Origin: Actinocatenispora comari
GTDB lineage: Bacteria; Actinomycetota; Actinomycetes; Mycobacteriales; Micromonosporaceae
Direction of reading: 5' to 3'
Assembly: GCF_017312725.1 (NCBI RefSeq)
Contig: NZ_BOPO01000075.1
Coordinates: forward strand, 23,272-87,271
Length of the DNA stretch: 64,000 nucleotides
Positions within the stretch are counted from its first letter, which is position 1. Every line of letters starts with the position of its first letter. This document shows, piece after piece, positions 26,724 through 33,717 of this stretch. Position numbers and translations under genes: made by a program. A model generated the notes under the pieces. It was given only the letters and a program-made list of their open reading frames with translations, was not told the origin of the DNA and ran no database searches.

Positions 26724-27259
26724 GCAGCCCAGGCCGTGAGGCCGATGATCTCGGCGGCGATCTCGGTGACGGTACGGCCGTCGGTGCCGATGCGGTGCAC
26801 CCAGCTCGGGGCGTCGCGGTCCAGGCGGACGGCCATCTGGGCGCTGCGGTGGGTGTGCAGGTCCAGTTCGCTGCCGATCTCGCGGGCGGCGAGCCGGCCG
26901 TGGGTGGTGTCGTCGGACGCGGTCAGCAGCACCCCGATGCAGCGCACCGCGCCGGTCGCGCGCCGGACCAGCGCGGCGTCGAGTACCGCCGCGGTGTTGG
27001 TGTAGATCAGCCGGTGCTGGCCGCGGGCGGCGAAGTTGCGCCACAGCGCGTGCAGGTTCTCCTCGGTGAGGGTGGCGAGCGTCGGGTCGCCGGCCGGCTT
27101 CGGCCAGGTCTGGTCCAGCGTGTCGCCCTCGACGTAGGTGTGCGCCACGTCCGCGGCCTTCAACAGCGCGGCGATCTCCCAGCCGACGCTGGACTTGCCG
27201 ACGCCGGAGCGGCCGCCGATCAGCAGCGCCTCGGTACCGGTACCGTTCGCTGCGGTCAC
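26705..27259 (-). CDS. P-loop kinase-like/AAA family protein
   Basis: 184 residues from GTG 27259, which overlaps the stop of the RidA gene (GTGA). Walker A GGRSGVGKSSV at residue ~16; YVEGDTLDQ and a small alpha/beta fold suggest a nucleotide or small-molecule kinase of the AAA_33/adenylylsulfate-kinase-like type. C-terminal RIGTDGRTVTEIAAEIIGL is typical of actinobacterial kinase-like proteins that act with a RidA gene. Substrate unknown. Its last codons form part of a repeated hairpin. Confidence 0.8.
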   Translation of the reverse strand: MTAANGTGTEALLIGGRSGVGKSSVGWEIAALLKAADVAHTYVEGDTLDQTWPKPAGDPTLATLTEENLHALWRNFAARGQHRLIYTNTAAVLDAALVRRATGAVRCIGVLLTASDDTTHGRLAAREIGSELDLHTHRSAQMAVRLDRDAPSWVHRIGTDGRTVTEIAAEIIGLTAWAAGTSLR

Positions 27260-27654
27260 GACAGGGCCGCGGTGAGGTCGATCTCGACGAGCTGGCCGGC
27301 GTAGCCGAGGGCGGTGACGCCGAGCAGGGTGCTCGCGGTCGTGAAGGCCGGCGCGAGCGGCGAGTCCTGCAGCCGCTCCCACACCGCGGCCAGGACCGGC
27401 TGCTCGTCGCTCGCCACGTACACCACCGAGCGCACCACCTGGTCCGGCTCGGCGCCGGCGGCGCGCAGCGCGAGCAGGCAGTTCGCCACCACCTGATCGA
27501 CCTGGGCGAGCACGTCGCCGACACCGACGAGCTGGTCGTCGGTGTCGACCGGACACTGCCCGGCGAGGTACGCGGTGCGCCCCGCCTCGGCGATCGTCAC
27601 GTGGTGGTAGCCGTCCGGCGCGTGCAGGGTGTCGGGATTGCTGCGGGTGATCAC
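27256..27654 (-). CDS. RidA/YjgF-family protein
   Basis: 132 residues from GTG 27654; ATG 27696 is an alternative that adds 14 atypical residues. Family strands are visible (AYLAGQCPVDTDDQLVG, VDQVVANCLLALRAAGA, VVRSVVYVASD, TALGYAGQLVEIDLTA). RidA proteins deaminate reactive enamine/imine intermediates; the family's catalytic Arg near the C-terminus is not obvious here, so it may belong to a non-RidA Rid subgroup. Coupled to the P-loop gene by a 4-bp overlap. Confidence 0.85.
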   Translation of the reverse strand: MITRSNPDTLHAPDGYHHVTIAEAGRTAYLAGQCPVDTDDQLVGVGDVLAQVDQVVANCLLALRAAGAEPDQVVRSVVYVASDEQPVLAAVWERLQDSPLAPAFTTASTLLGVTALGYAGQLVEIDLTAALS

Positions 27655-27783
27655 GCCGGGCAGTATCGCCGCCGGAACGCCCGCCCGCATCCGCATTTGG
27701 CACCCGCGCGCCGACGGTCCTCCTGCCCGGGCCGGTCAGTACCGTTGCGGTGGGGCGGACAGCGGGCGGGAAGCGGGGGAACC

Positions 27784-28893
27784 ATGGCGGTGGCGTTCGG
27801 TGCCGAGGTGTACCGGCAGCGGTGCGAGCGGGCGGTGGCGGCGGCGCGGGAGGCGGGGCTGGCCGCGCTGGTGCTCACCCCGGGCCCGGACCTGGCCTAC
27901 CTGTCCGGCTACACGCCGCCGGCCGACACCGAGCGGCTGACCGCGCTGGCGCTGGCCGCGGACGCCGCGCCGACCCTGGTGGTACCGACGCTGGAGCGGC
28001 CGGCCGCCGAGCTGGCGCCGGCGGCGCTGACGTTCGCCGACTTCACCGACGACGTCGACCCGTACCGGCTGCTGGCCGGCCTGCTGCCGGCCACCGGCCG
28101 GCTGGGCATCTCCGACTCGGCCTGGTCGCTGCACCTGCTCGGGCTGCAGCGCGCGGTGCCGGAGCTGCGCTGGGCGGGGCTGTCCGAGGCGCTGCCGATG
28201 CTGCGCGCGGTCAAGGAGCCGGACGAGCTGGCCCGGCTGGCGGCGGCCGGTGCCGGCGCGGACGCCACGTACGAGCAGATCCTGCGGGTGCGGTTCGCCG
28301 GGCGGCGGGAGGTCGACGTCGCCGCCGATCTAGCCGCCGGGCTGCGCGAGCACGGCCACGAGCGGGTCGACTTCACCATCGTCGCGTCTGGTCCGAACGG
28401 GGCGAGCCCGCACCACGAGCCGACCGACCGGGTCATCGGCGAGGGCGACACGGTGGTGCTCGACTTCGGTGGGCTGCGCGACGGGTACGGCTCGGACACC
28501 ACCCGCACGGTGCACGTCGGCGAGCCGAGCGCCGAGGTCCGCGACGTGCACGAGGTGGTACGGGCGGCCCAGCAGGCGGCGTTCGAGGCGGTGGCGCCGG
28601 GCGTACCGTGCGAGCACCTGGACGCGGTCGCCCGCACGGTGATCACCGACGCCGGTTACGGCGAGTTCTTCATCCACCGCACCGGCCACGGCATCGGGAT
28701 GACCACGCACGAGCCGCCGTACGTGGTGCCCGGCGAGAAGCAGCCGCTGGTGCCGGGGATGTGCTTCTCGATCGAGCCGGGCATCTACCTGCCGGGCCGG
28801 TTCGGGGTCCGGATCGAGGACATCGTCACGGTCACCGGTTCCGGCGGGCGGCGGTTCAACGACAGCAGCCACGCCCTCGCCGTCGTGCACTGA
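27784..28893 (+). CDS. M24 family aminopeptidase (Xaa-Pro peptidase-like)
   Basis: 369 residues from ATG 27784 behind GGGGGAA. N-terminal creatinase-like domain (about 1-130), then the pita-bread domain with the five metal ligands: Asp-Asp in VVLDFGGLRDGYGSDTTR, His in HRTGHGIGMTTHE, Glu in CFSIEPGIYLP and Glu in GVRIEDIVTV. It should release N-terminal residues before proline in the cytoplasm. The -35 box of the next gene starts 2 bp after its stop. Confidence 0.92.
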   Translation: MAVAFGAEVYRQRCERAVAAAREAGLAALVLTPGPDLAYLSGYTPPADTERLTALALAADAAPTLVVPTLERPAAELAPAALTFADFTDDVDPYRLLAGLLPATGRLGISDSAWSLHLLGLQRAVPELRWAGLSEALPMLRAVKEPDELARLAAAGAGADATYEQILRVRFAGRREVDVAADLAAGLREHGHERVDFTIVASGPNGASPHHEPTDRVIGEGDTVVLDFGGLRDGYGSDTTRTVHVGEPSAEVRDVHEVVRAAQQAAFEAVAPGVPCEHLDAVARTVITDAGYGEFFIHRTGHGIGMTTHEPPYVVPGEKQPLVPGMCFSIEPGIYLPGRFGVRIEDIVTVTGSGGRRFNDSSHALAVVH

Positions 28894-28895
28894 CG

Positions 28896-28926
28896 TTGAC
28901 TTCGACCCCGCTCGAAGTCGTACGGT
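28896..28926 (+). promoter_or_regulatory. MerR-type promoter with palindromic 19-bp spacer
   Basis: TTGACT (28896-28901) and TACGGT (28921-28926) are separated by 19 bp, the over-long spacing that MerR-family activators correct. A perfect 8-bp inverted repeat, GACTTCGA (28898-28905) and TCGAAGTC (28912-28919), fills the spacer. The ATG comes 6 nt after the -10 box, so the mRNA is probably leaderless. No MerR gene is in the window. Confidence 0.75.
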
Positions 28927-28932
28927 CGGCGC

Positions 28933-29373
28933 ATGGGTGACGAGATCTTCACCGCCGTGGAGCGGGAGTTCCTGAGCGGTCAGGGGTTGGCGCGGCTGGC
29001 CACGATCGGGCCGGACGGCGGGCCGCAGGTGCGACCGGTGGGGTTCGTCCTCGACGCCGCCGGTGGGACCGTCGACATCGGCGGGCCGCGCCTGGCCGAG
29101 AGCCGCAAGTACCGCAACGTCGAGGCGAACCCGCTGGTGTCGCTGGTGGTCGACGACATGACCCCGGACGAGCCGGGCGCGGTGAAGCCGGGCTGGGGGC
29201 GCGGCGTCGAGATCCGCGGCTGGGCCGAGACGCTGACGCTGGCCGAGCCGCCGATGGCGGCCGGCTTCTTCGCCAACGAGGTGATCCGGATCCACCCGGT
29301 TCGCATCATCAGCTGGCACCTGGATTCCGACCGCCTCCAGGACGCCCGCACCGTCGGCGAGCCGCCCAGCTAG
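28933..29373 (+). CDS. PPOX-class F420/flavin-dependent oxidoreductase
   Basis: 146 residues with the split-barrel pattern of the pyridoxamine-phosphate-oxidase superfamily: LARLATIGPDGGPQVRPVGF, RKYRNVEANPLVSLVVDD, GVEIRGWAETL and RIHPVRIISWHLD. Actinobacterial members of this length (PPOX class F420-dependent) reduce small substrates with F420H2. Probable leaderless transcript under a MerR-type promoter, which fits a stress or drug response. Confidence 0.85.
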   Translation: MGDEIFTAVEREFLSGQGLARLATIGPDGGPQVRPVGFVLDAAGGTVDIGGPRLAESRKYRNVEANPLVSLVVDDMTPDEPGAVKPGWGRGVEIRGWAETLTLAEPPMAAGFFANEVIRIHPVRIISWHLDSDRLQDARTVGEPPS

Positions 29374-29464
29374 CGGCCTGCCGTCGACCGGCGCCGAACT
29401 GGCGGGTTCGGGCCGGTACGGCGTTGCCGGCGGGCGTGGTCCGCCGAGCGGCGCGGGGCCAGGG

Positions 29465-30133
29465 TCAGCCGTCGTGCCGCTGGGTGCTGACCTGCTCGAC
29501 GGCGGGCAGGCGGTCGTCGGCGGCCGTGGCCGGTGCGAGCCGGGTGACGGCGTCGGGCAGCGGGCCGACGGTGAACACCCGGACGGCCGGGCCGACGGTG
29601 ACTCCGGCGAAGGAGGCCGTGTCCGGCACCCGGTCCGGCAGCCGCACGGGGTGCGGGCCGGCGCCGAGGTCGCCGTCGAACACCAGCATCGACGTGCTGC
29701 GCGGTTCCGGCGGCACGAACGAGGTCATCCACCACGCCTGCACGGTGACGTGGCCGGCTTCGGCGAGGGTGAGCCGTACCGTGCGCCGGGCCGCGTCGTA
29801 GCCGATCTCCCCGGTCGGTGCCTCGGTGCCGGTGGCGGCCCGTACCTGGGCCGCGATGAGGCCGGGGATGCCGGCGAGCCCCTGGACGAAGGACACCCGC
29901 GGGTTTCGGGCGCGCACGCCGGCGCGCAGCTGGTCTTTCGTGTCGGCCGGGACCATGCCCCCGAAGACCAGGACGTCGAGCTCGGTGACGTCGTGGTCGT
30001 CGAGGACCCGGTCGAACCGGTTGGTCGCGTCGGCGGCGTACCCCTGGGCGCGCAGAGCCTCGACGGTGTCCAGGAGCACCTGCGGGCTGCGGCCGACGAC
30101 GAGTACGCGTCCGGGCCGGTTCTCGATGTGCAC
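29465..30133 (-). CDS. Receiver-like (pseudoreceiver) protein of unknown function
   Basis: 222 residues from GTG 30133, with AAGGAG 8 nt upstream. The first ~110 residues look like a CheY-like or Rossmann-like fold (RVLVVGRSPQVLLDTVEALRAQGY, LDVLVFGGMVP). The residue where a receiver has its phospho-acceptor Asp is in LDVLVFGGM, with no Asp at the strand end, so phosphorylation is doubtful. The C-terminal half (VTVQAWWMTSFVPPEPRS) is not recognised. Divergent from the MarR gene across a shared operator, so MarR may control it. Confidence 0.65.
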   Translation of the reverse strand: MHIENRPGRVLVVGRSPQVLLDTVEALRAQGYAADATNRFDRVLDDHDVTELDVLVFGGMVPADTKDQLRAGVRARNPRVSFVQGLAGIPGLIAAQVRAATGTEAPTGEIGYDAARRTVRLTLAEAGHVTVQAWWMTSFVPPEPRSTSMLVFDGDLGAGPHPVRLPDRVPDTASFAGVTVGPAVRVFTVGPLPDAVTRLAPATAADDRLPAVEQVSTQRHDG

Positions 30134-30166
30134 GAGGGATCTCCTTGCCGGTCGGTTCAGCATTCA

Positions 30167-30219
30167 ATGTTGGTCATGCCAACATAGCGAGTGTTGGTGT
30201 TACCCACAACTGGTACGCT
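30167..30219. promoter_or_regulatory. MarR operators and marR promoter
   Basis: A perfect palindrome with arms ATGTTGG/CCAACAT spans 30167-30185, and a related half-site pair (GTGTTGG...CCACAAC) spans 30191-30210. TACGCT at 30214-30219 is a -10 box 6 nt before the GTG at 30226. The site lies between divergent genes, as expected for MarR autoregulation. Confidence 0.75.
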
Positions 30220-30225
30220 CGGCGG

Positions 30226-30687
30226 GTGCCTCCGCGACATCGCGACACCGACCGCGTACCGAGCCGGCTCGAAGGCCGCGCGACCTGGCTCGTCAGCCGG
30301 GCGTACGCGCGCTCGTCCGGGCTGCTCAACGCCGGTTTCGGGGCCGCCGGTGGCGGGCTGCGCGGCTACCACTACCGGCTGCTCGCGGCGCTTGCGGAGT
30401 GGGGACCGGCGAGCCAGGCGCAGCTGGGCCGGCAGACCGGGATCGACCGCAGCGACGTGACCGCCGCGCTGACCGAGCTGGAGTCACGCGACCTGATCGA
30501 GCGCACGGCCGATCCGGACCACGGGCGGCGGAAGATCGTCACGATCACCGCCGCCGGGGTCGACCAGCTGCACCGACTCGACCAGGTCGTCGACGGCGTC
30601 CAGGACGACTTCCTCGCGCCGCTGACGCCCGCCGAACGGGACCGGCTCGTCACCCTGCTGACCCGGCTCCTGGACACACCGCACTGA
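30226..30687 (+). CDS. MarR-family regulator
   Basis: 153 residues from GTG 30226; an upstream in-frame ATG (30145) would translate the operator. Winged helix: PASQAQLGRQTGIDRSDVTAALTELESRDLIERTADPDHGRRKIVTITAAG, shown here by its ends only as a DNA-recognition helix (residues ~65-85) and the wing with the DxxxxRxK pattern (DHGRRK). Divergent from the receiver-like gene, which it probably represses along with itself. Confidence 0.9.
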   Translation: MPPRHRDTDRVPSRLEGRATWLVSRAYARSSGLLNAGFGAAGGGLRGYHYRLLAALAEWGPASQAQLGRQTGIDRSDVTAALTELESRDLIERTADPDHGRRKIVTITAAGVDQLHRLDQVVDGVQDDFLAPLTPAERDRLVTLLTRLLDTPH

Positions 30688-30700
30688 CCCGAACCGGCTC

Positions 30701-30778
30701 GGCTGGTGGCCGCACCGCGCTGACCCGGCTGGTGGCCGCACCGCGCTGACCCGGCTGGTGGCCGCACCGCGCTGACCA
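30701..30778 (+). repeat. 26-bp tandem repeat, three copies
   Basis: Units at 30701-30726, 30727-30752 and 30753-30778 are identical except for the last base. The sequence covering the marR stop codon just upstream is a degenerate copy. Each unit contains CTGAC, so copies carry in-frame stop signals in one frame. The array lies between the convergent marR and sigma-factor genes. Confidence 0.9.
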
Positions 30779-30832
30779 ACGTCGGCTCGTGGACGCAGCG
30801 CGGCCTGGCACCGGGCGGCCGGGAAGCACCCG

Positions 30833-31828
30833 CTAGCGCGGTGGCAACGACCGCGGCAGGCCGAACGGCGCGAGCGTACCGGCGTCGAACCGGGTCAGCG
30901 CGGCGATCCGGTCGCCGGCGAGGCCGAGAACGAACAGGCCGGTGCCGTGCCGGGTGCCGTCCGGGCCGCACAGGTAGGCGCCGAACGCGGGCTGGCCGTT
31001 CGCCCGCGTCGGCACCAGCTCGAACCGTCGGCCCGCCCCGAACAGCAGGCCGCAGAACCGGCCCACCACGTCGCGCCCCTGGTACTCCAGCGGCAGCGGC
31101 GGCATCGACATGAACACGTCGTCGGTGAGCAACCCGACCAGCGCGGCCAGGTCGGCCGACTCCCAGGCGGCGACGAACCGGGCCACGATCGCCCGTTCGG
31201 TCGGTGCGGTCGGTGCCGCCGCCGTGCCGGTCTGCTGCCGCTCCCGCAGGCCGGACCGGGCCCGCTTGAGGGCGCTCTTCACCGCGTCGACGGTGGTGTC
31301 GAGCATGGTCGCCACCTCGTCCGCCCGGAACCCGAGCACGTCGCGCAGCACGAGCACGGCGAGCTGGCGCGGTGGCAGCGTCTGCAACGCGGTCACGAAC
31401 GCGAGCGAGATCGCCTCGGCCTGCTCGACCCGTACCTCCGGGCCGGGCGGCGCGGTGTCGGGGTCGGCGAGCAGCTCGTCCGGGTACGGCTCCAGCCAGA
31501 CCACCTCGCCGAGCCGGGTCGGCTCCGGTGGTTCGACGTTCGGGATCTCCCAGCGGGCCGGGTTGCGGCGGGCGGCGGCCCGGCGCGCGTTCAGGCACCG
31601 GTTGGTGGCGATCCGGTACAGCCAGGTGCGCAGTGACGCGCGGCCCTCGAAGCCGGCGAAGCCGCGCCAGGCGGACAGCAGCGTGTCCTGCAGCGCGTCC
31701 TCCGCGTCGTGGAACGAGCCGAGCATCCGGTAGCAGTGCACCTGCAGTTCCCGCCGGTACGGCTCGGTCAGTTCGCGGAACGCCTCGCCGTCGCCGGCCC
31801 GCGCGCGGGACATCGGTTCGGTCGGCAT
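30833..31828 (-). CDS. ECF sigma factor with C-terminal SnoaL-like domain
   Basis: 331 residues from ATG 31828. Region 2: EAFRELTEPYRRELQVHCYRMLGSFHDAEDALQDT and LRTWLYRIATNRCLNARR (positions ~12-80, given by their ends). Region 4: LPPRQLAVLVLRDVLGF with DEVATMLDTTVDAVKSALKRAR. A SnoaL-like domain (~215-325) follows, as in SigG/SigJ and SigX5-type ECF factors where it controls activity. No anti-sigma factor gene is adjacent. Divergent from the RibD-C-type reductase gene across 175 bp. Confidence 0.9.
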   Translation of the reverse strand: MPTEPMSRARAGDGEAFRELTEPYRRELQVHCYRMLGSFHDAEDALQDTLLSAWRGFAGFEGRASLRTWLYRIATNRCLNARRAAARRNPARWEIPNVEPPEPTRLGEVVWLEPYPDELLADPDTAPPGPEVRVEQAEAISLAFVTALQTLPPRQLAVLVLRDVLGFRADEVATMLDTTVDAVKSALKRARSGLRERQQTGTAAAPTAPTERAIVARFVAAWESADLAALVGLLTDDVFMSMPPLPLEYQGRDVVGRFCGLLFGAGRRFELVPTRANGQPAFGAYLCGPDGTRHGTGLFVLGLAGDRIAALTRFDAGTLAPFGLPRSLPPR

Positions 31829-32003
31829 CGTAGCCACCCCCGGGTCGTCTCGATGGTCTCGTCCTCGGCGGTACGGACACCGCCGGTACCGGAAAGGGGG
31901 CGCCGGGCGGCTGTCGGTCTTGTCACGCCGCGGTGGCGCCACGTGCGCCGCGCCGCGGTGTCTGCCCCGGTGACAGTCGAGCAGGTGACCCTGGGAGTAC
32001 ACC

Positions 32004-32567
32004 ATGGCAAGGATCGTGATCAGTGAGAACGTCTCGGTCGACGGCGTCGTCGAGGTCGGCGACGGGTTCGACCGGGGCGACTGGTACGCCCGGATCGGCG
32101 TGGCCGACCGGGAGGCCTGGGCGAAGCTGGAGTACGACGAGGCGCTCGGTGCGGCCGCGCTGCTGCTGGGCCGGCGGACGTACGAGTGGTTCGTGGCGCA
32201 GGGCTGGCCGTCCCGGTCCGGCGGCTGGGCGGACCGGTTGCGCGAGCTGCCCAAGTACGTCGTGGCCGGTGGCACCGACCCGGACCGCTGGGCCAACACG
32301 ACGGTACTGACCGGGCCCGTCGCCGACGCGGTCGCGGCGCTGAAGCGAGACATCGCCGGCGAGATCGTGCTGTACGGCAGTGGCCGGCTGGCGCGCGCCC
32401 TGCTCGCCGCCGACCTGGTCGACGAGCTGCGCCTCGTGACGTACCCGTTCGTGGTCGGTGCCGGCGAGCGGCTGTTCGGGGGGACCGACGCGGTGCGGCC
32501 GCTGTGCCTCGCCGAGAGCCGGACGGTGGGGGAGGGTCTCGTCCTGCTCACCTATCGCCCGGCCTGA
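32004..32567 (+). CDS. Dihydrofolate reductase/RibD-C family protein
   Basis: 187 residues. Starts with ARIVISENVSVDGVVEV, then LLLGRRTYEWF, YVVAGGTDPDRW, IVLYGSGRLARALLAADLVDELRL and PFVVGAGERLF, the standard pattern of the NADPH-binding RibD C-terminal fold. These actinobacterial proteins are widespread and mostly uncharacterised; they are not the essential FolA. Divergent from an ECF sigma factor, so possibly its target. GGGAG before ATG. Confidence 0.88.
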   Translation: MARIVISENVSVDGVVEVGDGFDRGDWYARIGVADREAWAKLEYDEALGAAALLLGRRTYEWFVAQGWPSRSGGWADRLRELPKYVVAGGTDPDRWANTTVLTGPVADAVAALKRDIAGEIVLYGSGRLARALLAADLVDELRLVTYPFVVGAGERLFGGTDAVRPLCLAESRTVGEGLVLLTYRPA

Positions 32568-32577
32568 CGCTCGTGGC

Positions 32578-32606
32578 CCGTCGGGGGCCGGTGCGGCCCC
32601 CGACGG
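32578..32606. terminator. Convergent terminator, 12-bp stem
   Basis: CCGTCGGGGGCC (32578-32589) pairs perfectly with GGCCCCCGACGG (32595-32606), loop 5 nt, between convergent stop codons at 32567 and 32609. Confidence 0.8.
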
Positions 32607-32608
32607 TC

Positions 32609-32980
32609 TCAGCCGAGCAGCAGGAGCAGACCGCCGACGACGGCGAGGACGCCGGTGCCGGCGTGCACCGCGTACGCGGTGATCTTCGGGCCGCCACGCC
32701 GCAGCACGGTCAGGCAGTCGGCGAACGCGGCCACGCTGCCGGCGAACAGGATCCAGCCGGCGACGGTGTGCGCGCCGAGCAGCAGCGGCACCGCGATCAT
32801 CAGCGCGCAGGCGAGGTCGCGGTTGCCCTTGACCGACAGGTAGGTCCCGGCGTCGCCGTTCGGGTCGGCGTGCACGCCGTAGCCGGCGGCCGCGGCGCGC
32901 GGGGTGACGAGGAACCGGATGGCGATCCACACCAGTCCGGCGGAGATCACGGCGGCGATGACGGTACCGGCGATGGTCAT
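32609..32980 (-). CDS. Four-helix membrane protein (DUF4267-like)
   Basis: 123 residues with four hydrophobic segments (about 5-25, 58-75, 78-95 and 103-122). AAGYGVHADPNGDAGTYLSVKGNRDLA between segments 1 and 2 (positions ~33-58) is typical of the DUF4267 family, function unknown. Its minus-strand promoter (TAGATT) overlaps a TetR operator, and its 5' leader can form a 9-bp hairpin (32999-33020). Probably repressed by the divergent TetR protein. Confidence 0.85.
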   Translation of the reverse strand: MTIAGTVIAAVISAGLVWIAIRFLVTPRAAAAGYGVHADPNGDAGTYLSVKGNRDLACALMIAVPLLLGAHTVAGWILFAGSVAAFADCLTVLRRGGPKITAYAVHAGTGVLAVVGGLLLLLG

Positions 32981-33023
32981 GACTTCTCCGAATCGTGGGG
33001 TCGGGCCGTCCGGCCCGACCAGT

Positions 33024-33093
33024 GAATCTAGCAGTGCTAGTAATGCGGTCAGCGAAAGAGTAGCACTGATTCTGAATCTAGCAATGCTAGGAT
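33024..33093. promoter_or_regulatory. Two identical TetR operators over divergent -10 boxes
   Basis: GAATCTAGCAGTGCTAG (33024-33040) and GAATCTAGCAATGCTAG (33074-33090) each contain the palindrome CTAGCA-N-TGCTAG, with centres 50 bp apart. The first overlaps the DUF4267 gene's -10 box (TAGATT, minus strand), the second the tetR -10 box (TAGGAT, 33088-33093), which is 6 nt before the tetR ATG. Confidence 0.85.
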
Positions 33094-33099
33094 CGGGGC

Positions 33100-33675
33100 A
33101 TGAGCATCCAGTCCCGTCGCGAACGCGAACGCGCCGAGCGGCACCAGCTGATCGTCACCGCCGCCCGCGAGCTGGCCGAGGCCGAAGGCTGGGACGCGGT
33201 CACCACCCGCCGCCTCGCCGCCCGGATCGAGTACAGCCAGCCGGTGCTGTACAGCCACTTCCGCGGCAAGGAGGCGATCATGAAGGCCGCCGCGCTGGAG
33301 GGCATCGGCGAGCTGGCCGAGCGGCTGCGCGCGGCCCGGCAGGGCGAGCCCGACCCGGCGGCGGCGATGCGCGCCTTCGCGGCCGGCTACGTCGAGTTCG
33401 CGACCCGGCAACCCGCGCTCTACGCGGCGATGTTCACGCTCACCAGCGACCTGTCCTTCGGCACCGCGGACAGCCCGGACACGCTGCGCGCGGCGTTCGC
33501 CGAGTTCACCGCCACGGTACGGCCGTTCGCCCGGCCCGGCGTCGACCTGGAGACGCTGGCCGAGACGTTCTGGGCGGCGCTGCACGGCCTCGTCGCGCTC
33601 GACGGCAGCCACCGGCTGCGCCCCGGCCGTACCGCGGACCGGCTGACCCTGCTGGTCGACCGGTTCCTGTGCTGA
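33100..33675 (+). CDS. TetR-family repressor
   Basis: 191 residues. N-terminal helix-turn-helix: LIVTAARELAEAEGWDAVTTR with RLAARIEYSQPVLYSHFRGKEAI. C-terminal domain ends in FWAALHGLVALDGSHRLRPG, the WHG-type pattern of TetR_C_33 proteins. Probably leaderless. Two operators upstream show control of itself and the DUF4267 membrane protein. Ligand unknown. Confidence 0.92.
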   Translation: MSIQSRRERERAERHQLIVTAARELAEAEGWDAVTTRRLAARIEYSQPVLYSHFRGKEAIMKAAALEGIGELAERLRAARQGEPDPAAAMRAFAAGYVEFATRQPALYAAMFTLTSDLSFGTADSPDTLRAAFAEFTATVRPFARPGVDLETLAETFWAALHGLVALDGSHRLRPGRTADRLTLLVDRFLC

Positions 33676-33717
33676 ACCCCGGCGGCTGTCGGGCGACCGT
33701 GGCCCGGCGCGGCCGGG

